A stretch of 64,000 nucleotides of DNA from Algoriphagus aestuariicola. Its GTDB lineage: Bacteria > Bacteroidota > Bacteroidia > Cytophagales > Cyclobacteriaceae. The translations under genes and the position numbers were made by a program. The notes beneath the pieces are model-generated. The model did no database searches and was not told the DNA's origin. It saw nothing but the letters and a program-made list of their open reading frames with translations. Positions within the stretch are counted from its first letter, which is position 1. Every line of letters begins with the position of its first letter. Location of the stretch: contig NZ_JAFKCW010000001.1 of assembly GCF_017254835.1 (NCBI RefSeq), forward strand, positions 1,229,063-1,293,062, written 5' to 3'. Positions 1 through 8,990 of the stretch are shown here, one piece after another.

Positions 1-527
<527 letters not shown>

Positions 528-534
528 TTGTAAA

Positions 535-573
535 AAAAAAGGCCATTCTTTATTAAATGGAATGACCTTTTTA
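535..573 (+). terminator. Rho-independent terminator after the aldo/keto reductase
   Basis: A-rich arm AAAAAAGGCCATTC and matching arm GAATGACCTTTTTT form a ~13-bp stem with one mismatch around a short AT-rich loop, ending in a T run. It begins about 8 nt after the stop codon. The A/T flanks are symmetrical, so it could also work on the minus strand. Confidence 0.75.
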
Positions 574-678
574 ATGTTTCCAAAACACTACTTTTTATTT
601 TTAGCACTTTTCCCAACAAAAAGGTAGCACATACATCATTTAATTTTTTTAAATAATAAGGTGAAGGATGGTTACTTT

Positions 679-1368
679 TTATTGAATCGAAATTGTTTTC
701 AAAAGAGTATATCCATCAGTAGTATTTCCTGTAAGGCTGTCAGCCATATTGTGGTCTAAACTATCTGAAAATATTCCGTCTTGGGCATTTGACCTATCCG
801 GAGGTCCATTGTATCCGGCGGTTTGGTAAATTGTTGTATAGTCAGAAACTGGGAAAGCGATTTGTGTTACCAAAAGTGAAATTCCTGTTTCAGATAATAC
901 CTCTACATGAACATGCGGTGCTCTACCTGGGTACCATCCCGGGAATATGCTAATGAAAGAAACATGCCCATTTGAATCGGTAGTTTGCCTTCCGCGAAGA
1001 AAATTCTGGGATCTGTAGTCTGTAGATTGAAGTTGATTTCCTCCATATTGAGAATAGTTACCTTCACGGTCACAATGCCAAATATCCACCAGAACTCCTT
1101 CTACAGGATTGCAATTATTACTTTGATCATTAATAATCAGGTTGATTAATAAAGGAATGCCAGTTCTGTTCCCAATGATATTCGCCTGCGCGAGTTGTGC
1201 CGGAGATTGAATAGGAAAAGGCCCTAAAGTTTCTGATGGAGAAACTTCACAGTTGGCCGAATCGAGGTTGTTTTCATCTTCATTTGAGCAGGAGAAAATT
1301 GCAGTAGGTAAAGCAACTATGGCTCCTAAACTCAGTGCCCCTGATTTAAGAAACTTCTTTCTTTTCAT
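679..1368 (-). CDS. Intradiol ring-cleavage dioxygenase-like lipoprotein
   Basis: This 229-residue protein resembles the catalytic domain of protocatechuate 3,4-/catechol 1,2-dioxygenases, which split aromatic diols between the hydroxyls using Fe(III). Visible motifs are DIWHCDREGNY (about 95-105), GWYPGR (144-149) and HVH (152-154). Y105 or Y108, Y146, H152 and H154 match the family's iron ligands. The N-terminus is basic, contains RKKFLK (Tat-like) and a hydrophobic stretch ending in FSC, so C27 is a probable lipid-anchored cysteine and the protein probably sits on the cell-envelope side. Such secreted intradiol-like proteins are common in Bacteroidota and their substrates are mostly unknown. 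It stands alone, on the same strand as the alcohol dehydrogenase upstream of it. Confidence 0.88.
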   Translation of the reverse strand: MKRKKFLKSGALSLGAIVALPTAIFSCSNEDENNLDSANCEVSPSETLGPFPIQSPAQLAQANIIGNRTGIPLLINLIINDQSNNCNPVEGVLVDIWHCDREGNYSQYGGNQLQSTDYRSQNFLRGRQTTDSNGHVSFISIFPGWYPGRAPHVHVEVLSETGISLLVTQIAFPVSDYTTIYQTAGYNGPPDRSNAQDGIFSDSLDHNMADSLTGNTTDGYTLLKTISIQ

Positions 1369-1423
1369 TAATACGAGATTGGATTCTGATTTTCAAATTG
1401 TGGATGGAAGCTAAACTATTAAT

Positions 1424-2611
1424 TTAAATAGTAGCAGCATCGATAACGTATCTGTATCGAGCATCCTTATTTACAACTTTTTCCCACGCATCATTTATTT
1501 CTTCTGCTTTAATGATTTCTATTTGTGGATAAATTTTATTTTTAGCACAATAATCCATTACCTCCTGTGTCTCAGGTATTCCACCAATAAGTGAGCCGTT
1601 GAAATTTACACGATTGAAAATCATATTGAAATTGTTTATCGTCAATTCACCGTTCACCGGTTGGCCTACTTGTGTAAAAGAACCGTAAGGTTTTACACAA
1701 TCAATATATGGGGACATTTCATAAGCATAAGGAACTGTAGAAATCATGTAATCAAGCATGCCTTTCATGGGCGTTAAATCTTTTGAGGAATTCACAACAA
1801 TAACTTCTTTTGCCCCAAAACTTTTGATGTCTTCGATTTTTGATGGGGATGTAGTAAATGCATATACTTCAGCACCTTTTGAAACAGCTAATTTTATAGC
1901 CATATGACCTAATCCGCCAATGCCTACAACTCCTACCTTATCTCCCTTTTTGAAGTTAGCTTTCATCAATGGAGAATAGGTGGTAATCCCTGCACATAGC
2001 AATGGAGCTGCATATTTCAAGTCAATACTTTCGGGAATTTTTATTGCAAAATGCTCAGTTACCACAATATTGTTAGCATATCCACCCTGGGTAATGCCTG
2101 TAGGTGATGTTTCTTGAGGTACACCATAAGTGCCAACCATTCCTGTAGTTTCACAATGATGTTCTTCACCATTTTTACAGCTGTCACATTGCATGCAACT
2201 GTCTACCATACAGCCCACACCTGCTTTATCACCAACTTTAAACTTGGTTACATTTTTACCAACTGCGGATACAATACCTGCAATTTCATGTCCAGGAACC
2301 TGGGGATATTTCTGTGGTCCCCAATGCCCTTTGATGGTATGGATATCAGAATGACAAATTCCCGAAAATTTGATGTCGATTAAAATATCATTGTCACCTA
2401 CTGATCTACGTTCGAAATTCCAGGAAACCATTGTTCCATTTACATCTTTTCCTGCGTATCCTTTGGAAGCTATTGTGTTGTCCATATTGGTTTTGGGTTG
2501 ACTTGTTTGACCGAATAGAGATATGGAAGGGGCCATGAATAAACCTGCTCCTATTGCTGAAGATTGTTGAATAAACGTCCTACGTGCTGAAGTTTCGATT
2601 TTCTTTTTCAT
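1424..2611 (-). CDS. Zinc-dependent alcohol dehydrogenase with Tat-like leader
   Basis: This is a medium-chain, zinc-containing NAD(P)-dependent alcohol dehydrogenase of the cinnamyl-alcohol dehydrogenase/YahK type (395 residues). Catalytic-zinc residues are C86 and H108-E109 (PGHE). Structural-zinc cysteines are C139, C142, C145 and C153. A Rossmann glycine motif (VGIGGLGHM) follows at about 225. Residues 1-35 are not part of the enzyme fold: they contain ARRTFIQQ followed by a hydrophobic segment and a possible FGQ cleavage site, which reads as a twin-arginine export signal. An exported NAD(P)-dependent enzyme is unexpected. The alternative start at Met43 (position 2485) would give a normal cytoplasmic enzyme, but the leader is too signal-like to dismiss. 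Confidence 0.9.
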   Translation of the reverse strand: MKKKIETSARRTFIQQSSAIGAGLFMAPSISLFGQTSQPKTNMDNTIASKGYAGKDVNGTMVSWNFERRSVGDNDILIDIKFSGICHSDIHTIKGHWGPQKYPQVPGHEIAGIVSAVGKNVTKFKVGDKAGVGCMVDSCMQCDSCKNGEEHHCETTGMVGTYGVPQETSPTGITQGGYANNIVVTEHFAIKIPESIDLKYAAPLLCAGITTYSPLMKANFKKGDKVGVVGIGGLGHMAIKLAVSKGAEVYAFTTSPSKIEDIKSFGAKEVIVVNSSKDLTPMKGMLDYMISTVPYAYEMSPYIDCVKPYGSFTQVGQPVNGELTINNFNMIFNRVNFNGSLIGGIPETQEVMDYCAKNKIYPQIEIIKAEEINDAWEKVVNKDARYRYVIDAATI

Positions 2612-2710
2612 GTCTTTCTTTTTTGAAGTAGTTTAGCTAAGTATTTGAAAACACTTTTAGGTAAAATGAATAATTGAATTGTTGTTTTCACCAGATTAGT
2701 TTAGTTGGAT

Positions 2711-3928
2711 TCAATCAATATCTATTTTGTAGAGTCTTCCTTGGTCAGTTATTGCGTATAAAGCAGCATCTGTTCCTTGGGTTATGTCCCTAAAGCGCTG
2801 GTTTTCTCCGCTGAGTAAGCGCTCTTCTCCTATTATTCTGTCATTTACGATAATCAGCCTTATGATATGCTGACCGGAAAGTGAACCGATAAACAAGTTG
2901 TTTTCCCATTCTGCAATTCGGTTTCCTTTGTAAAAAGTAATTCCACTTGGTGATACGACGGGATCCCAGTAATAAACAGGTTGCTCCATACCGTCTTGCT
3001 GCTGGATTCCTGCTCCTATTGTTTGTCCCCCGTATTCAATTCCGTAGGTGATAGTAGGCCAGCCATAATTCGCACCTGGCTTCACAAGATTAAGTTCATC
3101 TCCACCACGTGGGCCATGTTCAGTTTGCCATAACTCTTCGGTTACCGGATGAATTGCAAGTCCTTGCGGGTTTCTGTGCCCAATACTATACAATTCAGGG
3201 AGGGCGTCAGCATCACTAAACTGGGGATTGCCCGGAGCAGGCTGACCTTCAGTAGTAATGCGGATAATCTTACCTAAAGCAGCATCTACATCTTGGGACA
3301 AAGGACGAGTAGCTATTCCGGAACGTTCGCCAGTACTCACTAAAAGGTTTCCTGTTTGGTCAAAAAGGATTCGCCCTCCGTAATGCGCGGTGCTGTTAGC
3401 TGCTGGATTTGCGCGGTAAATAACTTCTGAATTTTCTATGGTTGTTTCTTCGGATGAAAGTCTACCCTTTGCGACTGTCGTTACAGTTCCCCCAGAAATA
3501 TTTTCCGAGAATACCCAATAAACCATGCGGTTTGCAGAAAACTCGGGGTCAATACAAAGCCCCAAGAGACCGCCCTGTCCTCCGGAATTTACAACAGGAA
3601 TGCCTGTAATTGGGCTTCCAGTTTCTCCTGTCTGGGAAACAATTCTCATAGTTCCAGCTTTTTCACTGATAAGAAGCCGTCCGTCAGGAAGGCTCGTTAT
3701 TCCCCAAGGTGAATTTAAATTCGTAGTAAGGACAGTAGAGTTATAGGAAGCTGTAGTCCGAACGCCATTTGCGCGTGTTTGACCTGCAAATGCAGGTGAA
3801 TAAGTTGTGTTTGGAGCATTAGTTTCCAAAGGAGAGACGGAGATTGGATTTATAGCTATTTGCCCATCACTGTCTCCACATGCAGTTAATGTCAAAATTA
3901 AACTTGCTATTATTATGAATTTCATCAT
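2711..3928 (-). CDS. PQQ-dependent sugar (glucose/sorbosone) dehydrogenase, lipoprotein
   Basis: Six-bladed beta-propeller dehydrogenase of the soluble aldose sugar dehydrogenase family (PF07995), which oxidises sugars with PQQ in the periplasm. The signature region LYSIGHRNPQGLA, EHGPRGGDELN and NYGWPTITYG is intact. The frame is open further upstream to 4054, but the start at 3928 (two consecutive ATGs) gives a clean lipoprotein signal: MMKFIIIASLILTLTAC with a lipobox cysteine. The longer version would bury this signal and run into the upstream transporter remnant. No PQQ biosynthesis gene is visible in the window, so cofactor supply cannot be judged. About 405 residues. Confidence 0.88.
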   Translation of the reverse strand: MMKFIIIASLILTLTACGDSDGQIAINPISVSPLETNAPNTTYSPAFAGQTRANGVRTTASYNSTVLTTNLNSPWGITSLPDGRLLISEKAGTMRIVSQTGETGSPITGIPVVNSGGQGGLLGLCIDPEFSANRMVYWVFSENISGGTVTTVAKGRLSSEETTIENSEVIYRANPAANSTAHYGGRILFDQTGNLLVSTGERSGIATRPLSQDVDAALGKIIRITTEGQPAPGNPQFSDADALPELYSIGHRNPQGLAIHPVTEELWQTEHGPRGGDELNLVKPGANYGWPTITYGIEYGGQTIGAGIQQQDGMEQPVYYWDPVVSPSGITFYKGNRIAEWENNLFIGSLSGQHIIRLIIVNDRIIGEERLLSGENQRFRDITQGTDAALYAITDQGRLYKIDID

Positions 3929-4010
3929 TATGCTGATCAGTTGAATAGTTAGGTGCTTTGATTTTGTTGAAGATTTAAAAGAGAGCATACACTTAATAGT
4001 ATACAAAAGA

Positions 4011-4610
4011 TTAAGGCTGGTTATCTGATTTACTGTTATGTTTATCAAAAGCAATTAATCCCATGCCTCCCGTAATAAGAAAAACATATCGCCAACTCAT
4101 ATGAGCTCCTAAAAAACTCCCCATTGGTGCAGCTATTACTGTAGCAATGGACACTGCTCCAAAGATGATTGAAAGAGCTTTCGGTATTGACTCAGCAGGA
4201 ACCAAGCGCATTGCCGTAGCTGCTGACATAGCCCAAAATCCTCCGATGCCTATGCCCAATAATACACGTCCAATTAACAAAAGGGGGAAGTTTGGAGAAA
4301 AATATACTATTAGGCATGAAACAATCTGAAGAACACAAAATGATAAAAGCACCCAACGTCTGTCCAGACGCCGGGTGATCGGGGTGATTAAGCAACTACT
4401 GATTAATGCAGCGTCGGCTGTGGCTGAAATGGTTTGCCCTGCTAGACCTTCAGTGATACCCAAATCATTGGCCAATGGTGTCAGTAGACTTACCGGAAGA
4501 AATTCTGCGATAATCAAACTAGCTACCCCCAAGGCAATTGCCCAAATAGCTTTCCAGAATGCTTTCATGGGTATTTCTTCCTCAATAGTATGGCTGATAC
4601 CCGATATCAT
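4011..4610 (-). pseudogene. Truncated MFS transporter, NepI-like (first half only)
   Basis: The protein matches the first ~190 residues of NepI-type purine-ribonucleoside efflux pumps: EFLPVSLLTP, then GGFWAMSA, AMRLVPAESIPKALS and IFGAVSIA occur in family order. MFS proteins of this type have about 390 residues and 12 membrane helices. Here the frame ends after about six helices with a polar tail (FDKHNSKSDNQP), and only 82 nt separate it from the next gene. The second half is therefore deleted rather than frameshifted. I chose ATG 4610; ATG 4568 is also possible. Half an MFS is unlikely to transport by itself, so I call it a remnant. Confidence 0.75.
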
Positions 4611-4715
4611 AATATTAATTTGATTAATTCTAAATCCGGATTTTAAAGGAAACTCTTGTTTCAACTCTTTTTATGAAGAGCATCTATGAGCTTTAATATT
4701 TCCAAGTATCCTATA

Positions 4716-5201
4716 TTACTCCAATTCAAAAGTTACCAGTACGTTGCTTGAACCTAAAGCAGTCTCAAGTCCGGAGGGGTCATCTATACTGCCAAGTTTG
4801 GTGTAGCTGTAGGAAGTGGAAAAGGATTTGTAGAAAAGCACAAGCGTTCTTGATCCATAAAGCATCAGGTCTCCTGTCTTAATAGCTTCAGGACGTGATG
4901 CATCTGTGGGCAAACTGTCGGCAAAGTCAAAAAATTTTTCATTTCGATTCAACTCTGACATAGTTATGGTTAAAGGAAGCAGATCTAAAAATGCATGTAC
5001 AGATTTATTATCAATTAAAGTTGCAGTGAATGTTTCCTGACCAATGATAATTTTTATCTGAGTAGAAATAGTATCTGCATCACTTGGATTTTGGACGTCA
5101 GTTCGATCTGTCATAGGTATAGTGTCTTCATTACAGCCGGCAAAAAGAGGTAAACTTATTAATGAAATGAGAATAATAATTAAATAGCTAGGTCTTTTCA
5201 T
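4716..5201 (-). CDS. Cyclophilin-like-fold lipoprotein
   Basis: 161 residues with a lipoprotein signal (LPLFAGC, lipobox Cys at ~22). The mature domain has the pattern of the cyclophilin_like2 family (PF18050): an I.GQETFTATL strand, then LLPLTITMSELN, EKFFDFADSLPTDAS, GDLMLYGSRTLVLFYK, SYSYTKLGSIDDPSGL and a final VLVTFEL strand. These proteins share the beta-barrel of cyclophilins but lack established prolyl-isomerase activity, and the function is not known. In many genomes they lie next to aldo/keto reductases, esterases and AraC regulators, as here. Confidence 0.8.
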   Translation of the reverse strand: MKRPSYLIIILISLISLPLFAGCNEDTIPMTDRTDVQNPSDADTISTQIKIIIGQETFTATLIDNKSVHAFLDLLPLTITMSELNRNEKFFDFADSLPTDASRPEAIKTGDLMLYGSRTLVLFYKSFSTSYSYTKLGSIDDPSGLETALGSSNVLVTFELE

Positions 5202-5573
5202 TTTTCAATTGGTTGAATTTGAAAATTTATTACAGGGGAATCGCCTCCTTTATTTGGCAGGATTTAGTTTTTTATTTTCCAAAGTTTTGCTCCAATCCAT
5301 GAAAGCTTTATTTAAAATGGAGCAAACCAAAACCTTGAGGATTAGATTTAACCCTAGTATTTAAGCCAATAAGTTTATTTTAGTGATCTCCCACTTAAAG
5401 CACATACAAATTGAAAAGCTGGATTTTTATTAAGCCCAACATGACATTTCCTTATTAGTTGTTGTAAGTATTTGCCTTAGAGGGATCCAATTATTTGACT
5501 TATTACCTTATTACAAAGGTCAATAAATCAAGTTGGGTCTAGCTAACGATAATCAAATCAAAAGATAAGAAAT
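5202..5573. other. Gene-free stretch
   Basis: AT-rich spacer of 372 nt between the lipoprotein start and the end of the AraC gene. I see no convincing ORF, RNA gene or strong hairpin. The part next to 5201 must hold the promoter of the minus-strand lipoprotein gene, but I cannot point to a clean TAnnTTTG element. Confidence 0.5.
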
Positions 5574-6452
5574 TCAAACTTCTAGGTTTCGAAATGCTTT
5601 TGGATTAGTTCCAGTTTGTTTTTTAAAAAAATTATTGAAATAAGTCGGATATTCAAAGCCTAGAGAGTAGGCAATTTCGCTGATGTTCCAGTTAGTGTGC
5701 TGTAGTAAAGCTCTTGATTCGCTTAAAATCCGCTCTGAAATATGAGTTGTGGTGGGTTTGCCAGTTACCTCCTTTATGGCTCTATTGAGATAATTCACAT
5801 GGACTGATAGATGGTTTGCATAGTCCTGCGCAGTTCTCAATTGTAAGGGTTTGCCTGAAGTTTCGATTGGAAACTGACGTTCCAAGAGTTCCAAAAATAC
5901 AGCGGTAAGTCTGGAAGCAGCATTTTTATGTTGATCATAATTTTCAGAAGGTTGCAACTTCATCGCTTCATGAAGTATCAACTGAATATAATTTCGTATC
6001 AAGTCATCTTTAAATGCATAATCAGATTGCTGTTCCTCAATCATCTTGGTAAAAATCCCATTTAAAAACTCCCTCTGGGTTTCATTGATTTTTAGGATAG
6101 GCGTTCCGCCAAGTTTAAATAGTGGTGACTGCTGCAGACTGTCAGATCTTTCCGATTGCTTTAAAAAATCTTCTGAAAAAAGGCAGGTATAACCTACATA
6201 TTTGGTAGATAATGTTTCCCAAGAATAAGGTATATGCGGATTACCGAAGAATAGAATCGTGTCATGAGCCTCAAAACTTCGGTCAGCATAGTGAATGATG
6301 CTCTTCCCTGTAGTCAGACATATTTTATAGAAATCCTTACGGCTATAGATTTTCGTGGCATTTCCGTCTTTCTCAATTTGAAATACATTAAAGCCTTTCA
6401 GTTTTAATTCATTGTTGAATTCTGAAATGGGACGTTCTCTATTGTTAGTCAT
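5574..6452 (-). CDS. AraC-family transcriptional regulator
   Basis: 292 residues: an N-terminal cupin-like sensor region (about 15-180) and a C-terminal double helix-turn-helix of AraC type (about 195-290). The diagnostic second-helix segment reads WNISEIAYSLGFEYPTYFNNFFKKQTG. It is clearly paralogous to the regulator at 11381-12280: both share FLELLERQFPI, LNRA.KE.TGK and HFNNFFKK-like blocks. Given its position between the esterase and the cyclophilin-like/dehydrogenase genes, it probably controls one of these oxidoreductase groups; this is an inference. A perfect -7 element lies 20 nt upstream of the start. Confidence 0.93.
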   Translation of the reverse strand: MTNNRERPISEFNNELKLKGFNVFQIEKDGNATKIYSRKDFYKICLTTGKSIIHYADRSFEAHDTILFFGNPHIPYSWETLSTKYVGYTCLFSEDFLKQSERSDSLQQSPLFKLGGTPILKINETQREFLNGIFTKMIEEQQSDYAFKDDLIRNYIQLILHEAMKLQPSENYDQHKNAASRLTAVFLELLERQFPIETSGKPLQLRTAQDYANHLSVHVNYLNRAIKEVTGKPTTTHISERILSESRALLQHTNWNISEIAYSLGFEYPTYFNNFFKKQTGTNPKAFRNLEV

Positions 6453-6471
6453 TATATGAAGTTAAGGTATT

Positions 6472-6479
6472 CAAACTTA
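6472..6479 (-). promoter_or_regulatory. Bacteroidota -7 promoter element for the AraC gene
   Basis: Read on the minus strand this is TAAGTTTG, a perfect match to the Bacteroidota -7 consensus TAnnTTTG, placed 20 nt upstream of the ATG at 6452. No clear -33 TTTG partner is visible. Confidence 0.5.
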
Positions 6480-6555
6480 CTGTTTGTGATGTTTAGTAAT
6501 CTTGGAAAAGTTTTCTATTGATTTTCCTTACACTTTTTTAGGCTATAAATTCCGA

Positions 6556-8214
6556 TTATACTTTTCCAATTGCTCTCCAGGTAGCCAATTCCTCACTAAA
6601 TCTATTTTCTATAACTTCGCAGGTAGCATCAATCCGCATTGTCGGTCTGGTTTGTAAATTATACGCCGGCCAGGAAGGAGCATTTGCTGAAGGTGTTCCG
6701 GTTTTGGCGAAATTTGTCCATAACTCAGCGAAATTACGGGATGCCTCAAAGCGGTCTACTTTGCTTCCCCCGAATCCCATCCGGGGAGTTTCACCATCCT
6801 TAGGTGGAACTTCATTGTTGAATTTGAATGAAATGTCCATCGCATGCGGAGTTCCCATCTCATAGTCCGTTCCTGGGATTTTCATGTTGGATTTATATCC
6901 GAAATTATATAGATATACTGGTGCAGCGCCTTCTTGAGCTTTCTTTTCTGCAATCTCAATCGAACCTAAGCCCATCATATTGATCGACGAAATAGCCACA
7001 AAAATATCAGGAGCGGTAGCTTCTGGTCGGGCATGTCTATAAGATTCGACCAGTTTCTTAGCATCTTCTCCGAATTGGCCAGAAAGCCTTTCAGTGATTT
7101 GGTCGAAATCCATACTGAATGGTGCTGTGTCTTTGCGCTCCCACGCAAAAAAGGTGTATTCATCCTCATTCCAGCCCACTAGCAAGGGTTTGTCTTTGGA
7201 TATTTTGGCCGCAATTGGATCGAATGGATGAGTAGGTAGGATAACATCGTCCACAACCGGCCCAAATCCCAAAATAGGTGAATCAGACTGGTTTCCTTTT
7301 TCTTTGTTTTGAAAAGGAGGTACGAATGGAATTTTAGACTGGACTTCCAAAAGCTTACTTGCAGGTACTTCCAGAAGTTTTTTCCAGTCTTTTGGATCAA
7401 TGTTCAATTCTTCCAGAACCAACGCTGTTGTTTTTGATGCTTGGGAGGTAGTCAGCATTCTTACCCCGGGTCCACTTTCAATAGAAGCTTTGTTAAAATA
7501 AGGAGCAGCTTCCGGCATAGCATATAATGCCGATGTTTTCCCGCCGCCACCAGACTCACCAAAAATCATGACATTGTTGGGATCTCCTCCGAAATTTGCA
7601 ATGTTTTCATTTACCCATTTCAAACCTAAAGCAATATCGGCAACACCCATATTACCGGACCCTTCATATTCAGCTCCTGCGATTTCGTCCAAATAAAGAA
7701 ATCCCATCAATCCCAAGCGATGATTGGTCTCTACTACAACCACATCAAAATTCCTTGCTAAGTTTGCTCCATCCTGCCCTCCGGATCCACCCGAACCGCC
7801 CACATATCCACCACCATGACTGTAAAACATAACAGCACGATTTGCGCTGTCATTTGCTGGAGTCCACACATTTAGGAACAAACAATCTTCCGAAGGTTCC
7901 GGCTCACCTCGTCTGGGGTTTTGGATTGCTGGTGCACCAAGTGTCAAGGTGTCTTTTACGCCATCCCAAGGTTGTAATGGAGCGGGTCTTTTAAATCTTC
8001 TGTCACCGGAAATTTTCCCACCATAAGGAACTCCCTTAAATGTGTTTACTCCATCTATGCGTTTTCCTCGGATTTTCCCGTAGACTGTATCTGTGTTGAT
8101 GAACTCATCAGGCAAATTAATTTGGGAGAAGCTAAGCGTTGGGAAAGCACTTATGGCGGAGATCATACCGAGCCTTGCAATAAAATCTCTTCGGCTTTTG
8201 AGAGCGTGATTCAT
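6556..8214 (-). CDS. Type-B carboxylesterase/lipase family protein, exported
   Basis: 552-residue alpha/beta-hydrolase of the carboxylesterase B family (PF00135), which hydrolyses carboxylic esters. The nucleophile elbow GESGGG puts the catalytic Ser at 221. A Glu at 350 or 352 (GWNEDEYTFF) and H457 (GTPHAMDISF) complete the triad. The oxyanion-hole glycines are in the HGGGYVGG segment (133-140). The N-terminus SRRDFIARLGMISAISAF resembles a twin-arginine signal, so the enzyme is probably periplasmic or surface-associated. It is divergent from the molybdenum hydroxylase genes, with 315 nt between. The substrate cannot be told. Confidence 0.92.
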   Translation of the reverse strand: MNHALKSRRDFIARLGMISAISAFPTLSFSQINLPDEFINTDTVYGKIRGKRIDGVNTFKGVPYGGKISGDRRFKRPAPLQPWDGVKDTLTLGAPAIQNPRRGEPEPSEDCLFLNVWTPANDSANRAVMFYSHGGGYVGGSGGSGGQDGANLARNFDVVVVETNHRLGLMGFLYLDEIAGAEYEGSGNMGVADIALGLKWVNENIANFGGDPNNVMIFGESGGGGKTSALYAMPEAAPYFNKASIESGPGVRMLTTSQASKTTALVLEELNIDPKDWKKLLEVPASKLLEVQSKIPFVPPFQNKEKGNQSDSPILGFGPVVDDVILPTHPFDPIAAKISKDKPLLVGWNEDEYTFFAWERKDTAPFSMDFDQITERLSGQFGEDAKKLVESYRHARPEATAPDIFVAISSINMMGLGSIEIAEKKAQEGAAPVYLYNFGYKSNMKIPGTDYEMGTPHAMDISFKFNNEVPPKDGETPRMGFGGSKVDRFEASRNFAELWTNFAKTGTPSANAPSWPAYNLQTRPTMRIDATCEVIENRFSEELATWRAIGKV

Positions 8215-8529
8215 AATCGGGGAGGTTAGTTTTTGGGATGCAGATAAACAAGAATTTAAGATTGGAATTTAAAATCATTTATCATTTATGAAGTTTGATA
8301 TTCTTAGGAATAAGTTTCAATTCATTAATAAATGCATCATTTTCTAGGAGAGATTTAATGTCCACATTATATCTCCTAACTAAGTAAGTTTCCATTCACG
8401 CTCAAAAAATTGAAAATTATAGCTTATGGTTTGAATATCTTAATTGGATTAATTAGTTAGATTCTAAATTTATTGTTTATCATCTTTTCCTGTTTCTAAA
8501 GTCAAGTTCCCACAAAAATCATATTCACA
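8215..8529. other. Divergent intergenic region
   Basis: 315-nt AT-rich spacer between the esterase and the molybdenum hydroxylase genes, which point away from each other, so it must hold both promoters. I see no perfect TAnnTTTG element on either strand, no hairpin and no small ORF. Regulation by one of the two nearby AraC proteins is possible. Confidence 0.5.
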
Positions 8530-8988
8530 ATGCCGAATTACTCTCTCTCTGTCAATGGCAAAACCATGTCAGTCGAAGCTGATGAAGATACCCCACTTCT
8601 GTGGGTGCTTCGCGACCATTTAAATCTTTTGGGAACAAAATTCGGCTGTGGTATAGCACAGTGTGGTGCCTGTACTGTGCATGTAAATGGCAGTGCGATG
8701 CGATCCTGTGTGTTTCCAGTATCGGCGGTTGCTGATAATGAGATCACCACGATAGAGGGTCTTAGTAATAAAGGGGATCATCCTCTTCAGGAGGCTTGGA
8801 TCGAGCTTGATGTTTCACAATGTGGGTATTGTCAAGCGGGTCAAATAATGGCCGCATCATCCCTATTGAAAGATAATCCTAATCCCTCAGATGAAGAGAT
8901 TGACGCTGTCATGACAAATATCTGTCGATGCGGAACGCATGTACGAATTCGAAAAGCCATTCATTTAGCCGCAGAAAAATCAGTCTAA
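8530..8988 (+). CDS. (2Fe-2S) subunit of a molybdenum hydroxylase (IorA-like)
   Basis: Small iron-sulfur subunit of the xanthine dehydrogenase superfamily, most like isoquinoline 1-oxidoreductase alpha (152 residues). The plant-type 2Fe-2S centre uses C40, C45, C48 and C60 ([12 protein letters not shown]). The second centre uses C98, C101, C132 and C134 (CGYCQ ... CRCG). It passes electrons from the molybdenum subunit to an outside acceptor. There is no export signal of its own, so it would travel folded with its Tat-bearing partner, which starts 2 nt after the stop codon. No FAD subunit is encoded, as expected for Ior-type enzymes. Confidence 0.93.
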   Translation: MPNYSLSVNGKTMSVEADEDTPLLWVLRDHLNLLGTKFGCGIAQCGACTVHVNGSAMRSCVFPVSAVADNEITTIEGLSNKGDHPLQEAWIELDVSQCGYCQAGQIMAASSLLKDNPNPSDEEIDAVMTNICRCGTHVRIRKAIHLAAEKSV

Positions 8989-8990
8989 CT

